Source of the DNA: Latrodectus hesperus
Lineage: Eukaryota; Arthropoda; Arachnida; Araneae; Theridiidae
DNA length: 64,000 nucleotides
Direction: 5' to 3'
NCBI GenBank assembly: GCA_037975125.1
Contig: CM075862.1
Location: 11,202,274 to 11,266,273 of the forward strand
In this document: one piece after another, positions 48,561 through 59,479 of the stretch
Layout: the number at the start of each line of letters is the position of its first letter
Position numbering within the stretch: position 1 is the stretch's first letter
Translations under genes and position numbers: made by a program
Notes under the pieces: generated by a model
What the model was told of the DNA's origin: nothing
The model's input: the letters and a program-made list of their open reading frames with translations, nothing else
The model's database searches: none

Positions 48561-49172
48561 TGTTTTCGAGCGTGTTTGGAACAAAATGAAGTCGAAAACA
48601 TGTTCAATGAATCAAAATTAAGAGAATTATACAAATATTATAAAAGCGTTTAAACGTAAAATTAATTTTTTTTTCAAAAACATGAATTGCGTCAGTGAAT
48701 CCAAAGAAATGTGTACACTAAAAAATGAAAAATCCACTTATCAATTTACCAAAACAAGAACGAGTTCCAGAATGACAAAAACATTAAGGTTGCCAGAAAT
48801 AAACCAATATGGCGCCAAATTGGAGCGAAACTGAGGGGCACCCTAACGTATAAGCCACCCTCATATGTCTATCTCCTAACTTAATTATAATGCTTGCCCA
48901 AAATTTTAAGGAATAAAACAAATTGATTTAACATAGAAATACTAAATATTTTTTTTGCAATTATAAAAGTAGAATATATCAAAGAATAGATTGTTCTTTT
49001 TTAACATTTAATTAACTGTTAAACGAAAAGCAAACTAAGAAAAATCTCTGTCCGTCATCAATAAAGTCTTTCAGGAATTATTTGAATAATTGTATCATGT
49101 GAATCTTTCCATATAAAAAATCAAGAACAACTAAGGATTTCTTAACCACTTATTGAAAAAGCTATTCAGCTC

Positions 49173-49313
49173 TGTTGGCGCCTGCGAGCGCAGCGCCCCC
49201 TTTGAGTCATAAAGAGAAACCGGCAGTAGCCATTGTGAGTCGGAGAAATAAAGAGTGTGTTTTTATACAGTCCTTGAGTGAGTGTTTATTGAGTTAAAAC
49301 TGAGCTATTAACA
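49173..49313 (+). repeat. Bel/Pao 5' LTR
   Basis: 141 bp from TGTTGGCGCCTGCGAGCGC to GAGCTATTAACA, identical to the 3' LTR at 54892-55032. It contains a polyadenylation signal (AATAAA) in GGAGAAATAAAGAGTG. Preceded by the target duplication AGCTC (49168-49172). A TTGGTCACAGTCGCAGCC stretch follows at once and is the likely primer-binding site. Confidence 0.98.
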
Positions 49314-49490
49314 TTGGTCACAGTCGCAGCCGGAGAAAATAAGCAACCTATGGATCTATATAATGGCTATGAGTGATAATTTACGCCTCTGCTGAGTATC
49401 GTCAACGTAATAGAGGTATGTGACTGAGTAATTTTCTTGTTCTAAGAATAGATCTTTATATATATATTGAAGTATTAATAACTATCCAAA

Positions 49491-50430
49491 ATGTTTAAAG
49501 GCGTAAAAAAAGAGGATTTGATATTAATTGCTATTGAGTTAGGAGAAGATGTCAATGAGAAAATGACTGTTTCAGAATTAAGCAGGATTATAAAACAAAA
49601 CCAGAAGTACGTGACAGAGAAAGATTCCGTTGTAGAATTAGCAAATACGATAATTGAAGAGCGAAAGTCCGATGAGTTGCGGCAACTAGAGTTAGAGAAA
49701 ATTAAGCTCGAACAGAGAAAATCTGAAGAGCTTCAACAATTAGAATTAGAAAAACTTAAACTTGAAAGAACGAAAATGGAATTAGAAATTGCTCGCGTGA
49801 AAGCGGAATCTAAGTCAAATTCAGAAGGTGAAAATGTTGAAAATAATCAGACTGAATCTTTAGACTCTCTCATAAAAAGTGTCCGTACTTTAACTATTAA
49901 AACTCCTAGTAGACCTGAGGGTTGGAGTTATTTTTTTGCATCTTTAGAAAGGGCCTTTATTTCAAAAAACGTCCCTGATAAATACAAAGCGGAGATTTTG
50001 TTAAATATTGCTAGGGGAAAAGGCGACTAATGTGATAACTTATATAAAGGATGACGAGTTAAATGAGTACTCTAAAGTAAAAACAATAGTACTTCGAGAA
50101 TTTGAGCCTACCCCTCAATCATGTTTAGAACATTTTAGGAAAGCCCACCGCCAACCAAATGAAACATACGTACAATTTGCATCGCGATTAACAACGAGCT
50201 GGGAATATTATTTACAATTGAGGAAAGTAACAGATTTCGAAACTCTCAAAGATTTAATTGTGTCGGATAAAATATGCCAGACCTTAGATAGAGAAACTAC
50301 GTGTCATATTAATATGAGACAGGCTGACACATGGTTTAAACCCTCTGAATTAGGGAAAGAAATTGATTTATATTTTACTTCCCGAGGTAAGACTTTGGTG
50401 GAAAATTCAAAGTTTAATAAATTGTACTGA
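49491..50430 (+). pseudogene. Bel/Pao gag, one frame break
   Basis: Gag of the Pao/Bel element. Residues about 60-110 form a charged coiled coil (ELRQLELEKIKLEQRKSEEL), followed by a capsid-like domain (RPEGWSYFFASLERAF; then LEHFRKAHRQPNETYVQFAS after the break). The first frame ends at 50030. The second overlaps it from about 50008, at GGGGAAAA, where one extra base explains the shift. The second frame ends at 50430, where another one-base shift leads into pol. With identical LTRs these could be recent mutations, assembly indels at homopolymers, or less likely recoding sites. Confidence 0.88.
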
Positions 50431-53400
50431 GTCAAAATACACGTCGAGAGTTTTCCTTTCGGAAGTTAAAAATAATAAGTGTGTTTTATCATGTAATGAG
50501 AATCACCCCATATATAAATGCCCTAATTATAGAAATATGTCAGTAAATGAGCGTATTGAGTTTGTAAAATCAAATAACTTATGTTTTAATTGCTTGGGGA
50601 ATAATCATAGAGTAACAACTTGTAAATCAAAACATTCGTGCAATATCTGTAGGCGGCGTCATCATGCCACACTTCACTTTCAGTCAGAGCAAAAACAAGA
50701 ACGTTTTTCGGCGCCTGTTGAGAATGAGAATATAAATACTCTCAATGCGAAAGTGAGATCCTTCCCCTCCCCCACAGCTTTAGAATTCGTTCCTACTGGC
50801 AATAAACAAGAGTCAAGTGGTCAGGATCAAAATTGCTTAGCGGCGGCTAGTTATACTTCGTCAGCAAATTCGAAGTCTGTACTACTTAGCACTTTTATTT
50901 GTTTTTTAACCGATGACTTGGGAAATGTTTTACGCGTTCGTGGTTTATTAGACGTTGGAGCCAGCGCTAATTTTTTGAGTAAAAGTTGCGCTGACAAGCT
51001 TAATTTAAGAAAGGAAAAAATAAATATTGGAGTTTCAGGTTTAAATGGAATGTCTATGACAATTAAATCTAAAGTTAATGCTACGATTGTTAATGATATA
51101 AGAAATTTCAAATTAGATTTAGAATTTTTAGTTGTTCCCAGTGTTACAAATATGACCCCTTTAAGGCAAATTGATATTTGCGTTCCGGAATTAAAAAACA
51201 TTAAGTTAGCGGATTCGGGATTTAATGTTCCAGGTCCAATCGATTTAATTCTGGGAGCAGAGAATTTTTATGGACTATTAAAGCCTGATAGAATTTACCC
51301 TACTAATACTAATTTAATTTTACAAAACACGGTATTCGGATTTGTAGTGAGTGGTAGTGTACCAATAGAAACTGAGACTAAAGTACACTGTGGGCTTATA
51401 AACGAGGGTGCCGACTTAAATAAAATTATGCGGAATTTTTGGGAAATAGAACAAATTGAAGAAACACAGAAATTTGAAACTGCAGAGAGAATTGAAGCTA
51501 ATAATCATTTTATAAAAACTCATAAAAGGGATAAATCGGGAAAATTTGTAGTACAGATGCCATTTAAAAAAGATCCGAAATTGTTGGGAGAGTCTAGAGA
51601 GATTGCAGTCAAAAGATTAAATTCCTTGTGGAATAAGTTAGAAGGGAATCCAGAACTTCTGTCATTATATCGTCAATTTATGAGTGAATACGAGTGCTTG
51701 AATCATATGCAAGAAGTTTCTATGACGCAAGAACCTGAAGTGGTCTACTATTTACCTCATCATGCAGTTTATAGACCACAGAAAACGAGTACGAAATGTA
51801 GAGTTGTGTTCAACGCTTCACAAATTACTTCAACTGGTGAGTCATTAAATTCCATACAGCTAAATGGTGGTGTAATTCAAGATGATTTATTTGCTATATT
51901 ATTGAGGTTTAGAAAACATCTTTTTGCTTTTACTACCGACATTCAAAAAATGTATAGAATGATTTGGATTGATCCTGCACAAAGAGATTTGCTAAGAATT
52001 GTATGGAAAGATAGTAAGGAAGCGAATATTAAAACGTATCAATTATGCACAGTGACGTATGGAACCACTAGTGCTCCATATTTGGCTCAGAGATGTCTTC
52101 AACAGTTAGGTACTGATGAACAACTGAAATTTCCATTGGCTTCTCAAGTAATACAGAAGGATATGTACATGGATGATATATTGAGTGGAGGGTCAAATTT
52201 AGAAAGTGTAAAGTGTCTAAAGCAAGAATTAACTCAAATATTTAAAACTTGTGGTATGGAACTACATAAATGGCAAAGTAACTGTCCAGAGTTAAGAGAA
52301 ATTTCTGAAGATTCAAATGACTATAGCTTTGATGAAACAAAAACATTAGGGTTGCTATGGAAGGCCAAGAGTGATGAGTTTTCCTACAATATGCCTAAAA
52401 AAGATTCTTCTATGGTTACAAAGAGAGAAATTTTGTCCATAATTGCTCGCATTTTTGACCCACTTGGTTTGATAGGACCTGTACTTACAAAGGCTAAGGT
52501 TTTTATGCAACGTCTGTGGAGGTTATCAATAGACTGGGATGAAAGACTGCCATCAGATGTCGTACAAGAATGGTTACAGTTTTTTGATGCGTTGTGTGAC
52601 ATTAACAGTATTAAAATAAAGCGATGTATGCTTCCAGAGAATGTTGTAAAAATTGAACTCTTTGGATTCTCGGATGCATCGGAGGACTATTATGGTGCAG
52701 CAGTCTATCTAAGATGCGAATCAGCGAGTGGTGAATTAACTTCACATCTAGTGTGCAGCAAAGGAAGAGTTGCACCAATCAAAACACTTTCGATTCCACG
52801 ACTTGAACTGTGTGCAGGTGTATTGCTATCTAAATTGATGAAAAAGATTAGCACTTCCCTAGAACTTAAGATAGATAAAATTTGGTATTTTTCGGACAGC
52901 AAAATTGTTTTGTCCTGGATTCAGAAGTCTCCAGCAGAATTGAAAACCTTTGTTGCTACCAGAGTGGCTAAAATACAAGTTCTGACAGATGTCTCACAAT
53001 GGAGGCATATATCATCGGAGCGAAATCCTGCAGACATCGTTTCTCGTGGCTGCAATCCAGCACAACTGAGAAATAATTCCTTGTGGTGGCATGGACCACA
53101 ACTTATCATCGAGGAAGTAGAGACGCTTAACAACTGTGAAGAGCTGATTAACGTGGACTTAGAACATTTTAATACAGAACTGGTTAAGAGTGAACGAAGG
53201 TTCAAGAGACCTGTTTTCTTAGTGACTTTTAATTATTTAACTGAGGAGTTACTTAGTATTACTAACAATTATACTAAACTTGTTCGTGTTTTAGCTTTTC
53301 TTTATAGGTTCCTGAATAATTGCAAATCACAGCCAAGGATAACTGGGCCCCTGCAATGTAAAGAAATTAAAGATGCTGAATTTGTCTTAGTGAAATTAGT

Positions 53401-54721
53401 TCAACAAGAGTGTTTTAAAAGGGAAATTTCAGGCCTTCAGAAGGATGGTAATGTGCCTGTAGAGAGTAAGTTAAAAAATCTTTTCCCATTTTTAGATGAA
53501 AGGGGTGTTGTAAGAGTTGGTGGAAGACTAGCCAACAGTAAGTTTAACTTTGATAAAAGGTTCCCTATAATTTTACCTGCCAATCATAAATTGACTGTGA
53601 TGATTGCGGAAATGTTTCATAAGAACTATTTACATATTGGACCACAAGGGTTATTGTTTCTTATTAGACGAAGGTTTTGGCCTTTAAGTGGACGTAACCT
53701 TTGTAGAAAACTAGTGCACGATTGTGTTGTTTGCTTTAAAGCAAAACCAGTACCTTGTCAACAGCTCATGGGACATTTACCTGAAGAGAGAGTAACCCCA
53801 AACTTTCCATTCAATTGTGTAGGGGTAGATTTTTTTGGTCCTTTTTATATAAAATATCCCAATCAAAGAAAGGGAATGTATAACAAAATTTATGTGTGTA
53901 TTTTCATTTGTTTTGTGACTAAAGCTTGTCATTTAGAGATGGTAACAGACCTCTCAAGTGATGCCTTTGTAGCTACACTTAAGAGATTTTTTAGCAGAAG
54001 AGGGAAAAGTGCCCACATATTTTCTGATAACGCTACTAATTTTGTTGGCAGTAACTCCGAATTAAAGAAATTGAGTAAAATAGTTAGCAGTCCAGATGAA
54101 AACTTGAGTAATTATTTGTCCAAAGAAAAGGTTGAGTGGACTTTCATTCCCCCTAGATCCCCAAATCATGGTGGACTTTGGGAGGCAGGTGTCAAATCCG
54201 CGAAATACCATCTTAAACGTGTAGTTGGCAATTTAAAACTAACATATGAGGAATTCTTAACTGTAATTGATCAGATTGAGGCAATTCTTAATTCCCGCCA
54301 ATTGCATCCCTTATCATCTGACTTAAATGATTATGATGTCTTGACACCTGGCCATTTTTTGATAGGCAGACCTATCACAGCAATTGCAGAACCCAACATC
54401 CTAAATTTACATGACAATAAATTAAAACAATGGCAAAAATTAACTAAGATAGTGCAGACATTTTGGAAGCACTGGTCTAACAATTATTTAAGTGCAATAC
54501 AAGAAAGATCAAAGTGGAGGTTCGCCAAGGAGAATGTGCAAGTTGGCACTATGGTGATTTTAAAGGAGGACAATGTTCCGGTTTTTAACTGGCCATTGGG
54601 CAGAATTATGCAAACATTCCCAGGAAAGGATAAGAAGGTGAGAGTAGTTTTAGTTAAAACGAAGAATGGGGTTTTTAAAAGGAGCATTAATAAAATTTGC
54701 ATTTTGCCATTGCCTAATTAA
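50363..54721 (+). CDS. Bel/Pao polyprotein (Pol), intact 1452 codons
   Basis: Uninterrupted Pol. The N-terminal part from about residue 20 belongs to gag, with zinc knuckles (CFNCLGNNHRVTTC, CNICRRRHHATLH). Aspartic protease near residue 196 (LLDVGASANFL, where D-S/T-G is usual, so the Val is odd). Reverse transcriptase has TTDIQKMYRMIWI and YMDDILSG near residue 600. RNase H near 769 has FGFSDASEDYYGAAVYL. The integrase has a zinc region (HDCVVCFKAK near 1118) and a DDE core (VGVDFFGPF, FSDNATNFVG, GGLWEAGVKSAK). A C-terminal DUF5641-like module follows (GHFLIGRPITAI). The stop is at 54719-54721, with a purine tract (GCCGGGCGGAA) just before the 3' LTR. No env. The first residues of this frame overlap gag, so the true start is by frame fusion. 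Confidence 0.95.
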   Translation: MIYILLPEVRLWWKIQSLINCTESKYTSRVFLSEVKNNKCVLSCNENHPIYKCPNYRNMSVNERIEFVKSNNLCFNCLGNNHRVTTCKSKHSCNICRRRHHATLHFQSEQKQERFSAPVENENINTLNAKVRSFPSPTALEFVPTGNKQESSGQDQNCLAAASYTSSANSKSVLLSTFICFLTDDLGNVLRVRGLLDVGASANFLSKSCADKLNLRKEKINIGVSGLNGMSMTIKSKVNATIVNDIRNFKLDLEFLVVPSVTNMTPLRQIDICVPELKNIKLADSGFNVPGPIDLILGAENFYGLLKPDRIYPTNTNLILQNTVFGFVVSGSVPIETETKVHCGLINEGADLNKIMRNFWEIEQIEETQKFETAERIEANNHFIKTHKRDKSGKFVVQMPFKKDPKLLGESREIAVKRLNSLWNKLEGNPELLSLYRQFMSEYECLNHMQEVSMTQEPEVVYYLPHHAVYRPQKTSTKCRVVFNASQITSTGESLNSIQLNGGVIQDDLFAILLRFRKHLFAFTTDIQKMYRMIWIDPAQRDLLRIVWKDSKEANIKTYQLCTVTYGTTSAPYLAQRCLQQLGTDEQLKFPLASQVIQKDMYMDDILSGGSNLESVKCLKQELTQIFKTCGMELHKWQSNCPELREISEDSNDYSFDETKTLGLLWKAKSDEFSYNMPKKDSSMVTKREILSIIARIFDPLGLIGPVLTKAKVFMQRLWRLSIDWDERLPSDVVQEWLQFFDALCDINSIKIKRCMLPENVVKIELFGFSDASEDYYGAAVYLRCESASGELTSHLVCSKGRVAPIKTLSIPRLELCAGVLLSKLMKKISTSLELKIDKIWYFSDSKIVLSWIQKSPAELKTFVATRVAKIQVLTDVSQWRHISSERNPADIVSRGCNPAQLRNNSLWWHGPQLIIEEVETLNNCEELINVDLEHFNTELVKSERRFKRPVFLVTFNYLTEELLSITNNYTKLVRVLAFLYRFLNNCKSQPRITGPLQCKEIKDAEFVLVKLVQQECFKREISGLQKDGNVPVESKLKNLFPFLDERGVVRVGGRLANSKFNFDKRFPIILPANHKLTVMIAEMFHKNYLHIGPQGLLFLIRRRFWPLSGRNLCRKLVHDCVVCFKAKPVPCQQLMGHLPEERVTPNFPFNCVGVDFFGPFYIKYPNQRKGMYNKIYVCIFICFVTKACHLEMVTDLSSDAFVATLKRFFSRRGKSAHIFSDNATNFVGSNSELKKLSKIVSSPDENLSNYLSKEKVEWTFIPPRSPNHGGLWEAGVKSAKYHLKRVVGNLKLTYEEFLTVIDQIEAILNSRQLHPLSSDLNDYDVLTPGHFLIGRPITAIAEPNILNLHDNKLKQWQKLTKIVQTFWKHWSNNYLSAIQERSKWRFAKENVQVGTMVILKEDNVPVFNWPLGRIMQTFPGKDKKVRVVLVKTKNGVFKRSINKICILPLPN

Positions 54722-54891
54722 GGAGTAAGAACTCTATCAAATATATCTGTGTATCATTATGTATTTTGTGTAGTTTATTATTAATAGTGTGTATCATTGT
54801 ACTCATATTTTATATTGTGTATTATATTGTGTGTTAATATTTTTCTTGAGATTTCAAATTGTTGAATGTACCATGTCAACGCCGGGCGGAA

Positions 54892-55032
54892 TGTTGGCGC
54901 CTGCGAGCGCAGCGCCCCCTTTGAGTCATAAAGAGAAACCGGCAGTAGCCATTGTGAGTCGGAGAAATAAAGAGTGTGTTTTTATACAGTCCTTGAGTGA
55001 GTGTTTATTGAGTTAAAACTGAGCTATTAACA
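54892..55032 (+). repeat. Bel/Pao 3' LTR and target duplication
   Basis: 141 bp, no differences from the 5' LTR, followed by AGCTC at 55033-55037 that matches 49168-49172. It completes a 5.86-kb element. 55040-55630 has no other feature I can support. Confidence 0.98.
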
Positions 55033-55637
55033 AGCTCTTTTATCAAAATACAGCATACACTTTTTCAAAATACAATAATGTATGACAAGAACTTCTATTC
55101 TTGAATTTCGACAACCAATAGGTTAGAAAATTTAATAGAGATGGGATTCCCGGAATACAACTGAACCGAATTCTACCCCAAAACTAAAAATTTCCGGCTT
55201 GTCAAAAAATCTCGAATTGAACTCAACTAATCTGAAGAAAGTAAAGAAGAGTTTTCTGATTCAACAGTTACTCGACAAATGAATGATGATGGAAACCTCA
55301 AAAGGTTGAAAGAAGTGATAAAAGAGAAAACAATTTTTTTGGAAACTAGATAAATGCAAAGTTTTCCTTGTGTTTTAATCCGATACTCGACAATTCTTAA
55401 GATTTTAATTTAATCTTTTTTAGCTGTTAAATGTAAGAAAAAAATTCATTACTAACTGAACCACTTTCAATTATTTAAAAGTATTACTGTTTCCATTTAG
55501 AAAATTTGCCAGTTTTATTTTCATTATCTCCAACTACAGTAGGTAATTTTTATTTTATTTAGTTAGAGATATTTTTTAAATTTAAAAGAACTTTTGACAT
55601 TTGCTAAATTGAAAATTTATTTTGCATGTGAAATGTG

Positions 55638-56041
55638 CTGTTGTCGTTGTTGTTACTTATGACACTTGGACAACCCAAGCTCGCTATGCCGCTGGCAGTG
55701 CGAATTAAGTCAAACGGGTGCGTCTTTCGTTTGGAACAGAGCACCACGAAGGTGAAAGTACGTCTTTTGCTCTAATTAAGGTGCCTCGTAATTTTGAACC
55801 AAGGTCAGGTGACGAGGCCACACCTGAGCTGGCACCCTCCTCTCCACATCCACGTCACACCAGCGGAAGGACTTTGGACGTCACAGATTAACGTAGACAC
55901 GTCCCCAACCTACGGAGTTCCAGCAACCCAGTGAAGGAGAGTACACCGTGGTCACCCTCCCAACCACTGCCTGCGGCAAATGATGCTTTCACTTTGCTGA
56001 GCTTACGGGAAGCGGCATGAAGCTACTGAGCCACTGGAGCT
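55638..56041 (-). mobile_element. Full-length tRNA-derived SINE, GGTCAGGTGACGAG family
   Basis: Most complete copy. The minus strand starts TGAGCTCCAGTGGCTCAGTA (A box), then GGGAGGGTGACCACGGTGTA, the GTGACGAG core, GTGCTCTGTTCCAAACGAAA and GTTGTCCAAGTGTCATAAGT, ending in a CAA-rich tail. It is a reference for the partial copies at 8106, 11561 and 27018. Confidence 0.88.
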
Positions 56042-56051
56042 CAAAATATGC

Positions 56052-56402
56052 TGTTGTTGCCATATGTAATGCCCAGCCAATAGGATTTCCCCTTTTTAAC
56101 ACTACAGGGAATGGTAGTGATGACATCTTGGGCGCCTAGTGGTTGTGGCATCGTAACCTCAAAAGTGAGTCTTATTAATTTAGAATCAGGTACCAAGCAT
56201 AAGACTCCCAAACTTGGTCTACCACCCCCAGAAGGTAAGTAATACGCGATCCGTATTTCACATAGAGGACATGACGAGCAATACCTATTTAACGTGCCCC
56301 ATCCATCATTAGGGACCACGACGGATCTTCGATTGGGTAGGGATTCAAACTCACTACCTTCTGATAACCAGAACGAATGCCATAACCAACCAGGCCACGG
56401 CA
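56052..56402 (-). mobile_element. tRNA-derived SINE, GGCACGTTAAAT family
   Basis: The minus strand begins GTCTGCCGTGGCCTGGTTGG (A box) and AGTTTGAATCCCTACCCAAT (B box), then GGGGCACGTTAAATAGGTAT and, near its end, CTGGGCATTACATATGGCAA and CAACAACAGC. It lies directly beside the SINE at 55638-56041 in the same orientation. Confidence 0.85.
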
Positions 56403-56409
56403 GACTGCA

Positions 56410-57520
56410 AGTGCATTAAAAATAACTAAGAAATAAGCATAAAGTGAAATTTTTTGCAAAAATTACCTCTAAATATACAATTAAAAATGCTACAAGTGCA
56501 GTTTTGATAAATTAATAATTTATACGTAGTAAAAAAAGTTTTAAATATGATCAATAACAAGGAAATCATTCGTATCAAATTTCAAACGTTGCAAAATTTT
56601 AAAAGCTGTAATTAAAAATTTTGTATAGCAGAGTTTAACGTGCATCTCTCGAATAGTATGATTCAAGAGGACACAAGTAATTATTTTTTTTACAGAATAA
56701 TTCAAATAAATTCTATTTTACGAACGTTTTGGTTTATTTATTTGATTATTTATTTATTTACTTCATTTATCATGGTCTTATTACTCGCAGAAAAAATTTA
56801 TTACGTCACATCGAATCGGAATTTATAAAACAATGTCTCAGAAGCATGACAATTAATTTCCTCTCACTTCATTTCTCAAGTCAACTCATTTTACCAACCT
56901 AATTGATGGTACATAAAAAAAGAAATTTAAAGTTACACCAATGAAAATGCCCATTTTAAATTTGAAAGTTTGATGACGAATAAAAATTATATTTTTACCA
57001 TAATGAACTTCAAACTAGGCACAAGGCAATTTTCATTTGTCGTACTTACGCGATCCGTAATTATGATATAAAAGTCCTTTTGAAAGAGAATAACATGTAG
57101 GGGATCATACAACAGTCATTGGTCGTTAAACTTGCATGATGTCAAAATGCTGTTAAAGTGACATTTTTTATTAGCCTTTAACTTAAAAAGAGGTATATTA
57201 AAGTGGCTTTCATTGTTCATTGTGGAAATATTGGGTTTCATTAATCTTTTCCAATGCATTTTTGTTGAAATTTGCTTATTTATATACCGTCCATTTGCAT
57301 TATATATTTTTCTCGCCATTTTCCCAAGATTGCGTTTCGCGCAGGAAATTCCACACAGCAGATCATGCAAATATGCCTTTCTCTTGCTCTTCAGACAAAG
57401 ATATTCCAAGAAAGTAAAATGTAAATACCTCAAAATTTCCAACTGCCACAATTTCTACGATGCAGTCAAGTCACTGATGTAATGGCGTAAATAAAATTTT
57501 CTTAAGTGGTTGGAAATAAG
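56410..57520. other. AT-rich sequence, no gene recognised
   Basis: Open frames of 60 to 110 codons near 57116-57482 are richer in GC than their surroundings but match nothing I know and lack exon-like splice context. I do not call a gene. Confidence 0.5.
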
Positions 57521-57530
57521 AAACACGATG

Positions 57531-57715
57531 GCTTAATGGCAGAGCTTTGGTAAGTCGATAAACTGTGTATCAAACATGATTGAGAACACTGGAGTTTCAA
57601 TCATGTTTGATACTCAACCGGGATATATGCTTCACAGCCCAGGGCTCTCGGTGGGGAAAATAGATATGGGCACAGTAGGCCTTGATCTACATTCGATTGT
57701 CGTGCTGCAAGTCTA
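57531..57715 (+). mobile_element. SINE of the 7002 family, shortened
   Basis: CGATGGCTTAATGGCAGAGC (A box), then directly AAGTCGATAAACTG, CACTGGAGTTTCAATC and GGGCACAGTAGGCCTTGATC. The B-box region is deleted. A further 3' scrap (GCCCACATATGAGTTGTCGT) is at 57870-57900. Confidence 0.75.
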
Positions 57716-57989
57716 TTTTGTAGCTTTTCAATATCTAAAACATTTTTAAAAGCGATTCTGAGTCATTTATATTTCAAATTCACTTAATTTTGCTCGGCAC
57801 ACACAGAAATAGATATGTCAAAGTTTAATTTTCCTGTTAGTCTCTAAAGCAAGGTGCAAGAATAACGCATGGCCCACATATGAGTTGTCGTGTCTTAGGT
57901 TAAGTTTTAATTTTTAGGTTGGAAATGAATTCTCGAATTTTTTTAACAATATTGATTATTTTTTAAGGAAATAAAACATGTTTATGTTC

Positions 57990-59150
57990 AAAGAAAATAA
58001 ATGCTTCAAATTGAAGTAGCTTTTGTAAAGAAACCAAAATTATATGTGACTATTAAAATAGTGGAAATACCTTAGATTTGATAAAGAATCTTTTGCTAAT
58101 ATAGCGTAGGTCACCTTTGGCATTTAAAATAGTTTGAATTCGTATGAAAATCGAATTATACAAACGTTTAGAGGGATTCTCTACCAGTCTACATGGATAT
58201 ATTTTGATGGTTTCGGAGAAGATTACCGCAGAAGACAATAGTTCAATTGTATATTCTAAAATAGATTATGATGGTTACATTATATTGATTTCAGGAGACT
58301 GTGTGCACAAGCCAGTTTACATGTTTCACTTCATTTTCCTCGAATTATCAATGAATAAATCTCACTGTACGAATAGGGGTATCATCAACTTGTACAATTT
58401 ATTTTTCAGAAGGAGATATAGGATGGATTTGTTCAGACAAAGTACATTTTTTTTGTGATCCTCCCTTTCAGGGTTACGACTTAGCCAGCAAAAAACCATG
58501 AAAGGATAGCTCATCCCATGACAGAGTTACTCCCACGCTTGGTAATCGGAAGGAAGGAGACAGTTATGATCACATGTTTATGCAACTATCTTTCAAAAGT
58601 TCTGTGGTATTTTAAAGTAGGAAAGATGATTCACCTGACCATGTCTTCCATGACATCAATCGATCAGGTCTGTGGTTGCGGCAGCACTGGTAATGACATT
58701 TGGCATTAACTTCTGGTGGTGAAATTGCTGTTTTGTGTAAAATTTTCTGTTTATGTAGGTTCTCCTCATATGTAATTATCGACATAGGAGGATTCAGATG
58801 CAGCAGATTATTGATTCTCAATAATGTTGCTCATTTTGATAGAGATCTCATAGCTGTCTGCAAAATATGGAATCGATGCATCCAACACAGTAGTACGAAA
58901 AACCATGCCCAATATCAGCGTTCTATTTTCACTAACTGCCAAAAGCCAGCCATATTACCCAAATGTGAACTTAAAGAATTAAACGACCAAATCACTAAAT
59001 TATAATCAATAAATGTGGTCATTTGCAAGACATTATGTGTCTGCAAGAACAGTTCGACGCTATTTGCAACAGCATGAACTGTCAGCTGATTGATCACGAT
59101 TTCAGCCATTCTTCGCACAGCAACACGAAAGAGCACCTCCAGTTGTGAGG
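57990..59150 (-). pseudogene. Degenerate Tc1-like transposon
   Basis: The minus strand contains decayed Tc1 transposase sequence around 58612-58821: TYEENLHKQKIL, then NHRPDRLMSWKTWSGESSF, which corresponds to the W..W..V.WSDES.F region with the first catalytic Asp changed to Gly. The left part (57990-58140) resembles the usual 3' end of such elements on the reverse strand. Stops and shifts throughout. A related copy is at 22870-23950. Confidence 0.6.
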
Positions 59151-59249
59151 TTAATTTTTAAAACAGGTTGGCTTTTCTGTCTAATCTCATTTCTTGATAA
59201 TCACGTCCAAAATTGTCGACATCGTAGAAAATGTACATTAAAATACGTT

Positions 59250-59460
59250 TTCGACATCATTAGAGACATTCCAGTCACATTAACTTGACTGCCACGTACT
59301 TTCGACATCATTAGAGACATTCCAGTCACATTAACTTGACTGCCACGTACTTTCGACATCATTAGAGACATTCCAGTCACATTAACTTGACTGCCACGTA
59401 CTTTCGAGATCATTAGAGACATTCCAGTCACATTAACTTGACTGCCACGTACTTTCGACG
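59250..59460. repeat. Minisatellite, 51-bp unit, four copies plus partial
   Basis: TTCGACATCATTAGAGACAT recurs at 59250, 59301, 59352 and 59403 (one base changed), with a partial fifth at 59454. Because 51 is a multiple of three, one minus-strand frame stays open as a 17-residue repeat (KVRGSQVNVTGMSLM core), but nothing indicates it is a gene. Confidence 0.95.
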
Positions 59461-59479
59461 TCGATGTTGAAAAAACCAA

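Noticed and set aside
57116..57482. Opposed frames of 90 to 110 codons as a possible 5' exon of the protease gene
   Set aside because: No signal peptide in a usable frame, no matching donor in phase 1, and no recognisable family.
59201..59479. Minus-strand frame with a 17-residue repeat as a repeat protein
   Set aside because: Fully explained by a 51-bp minisatellite whose unit happens to be a multiple of three.
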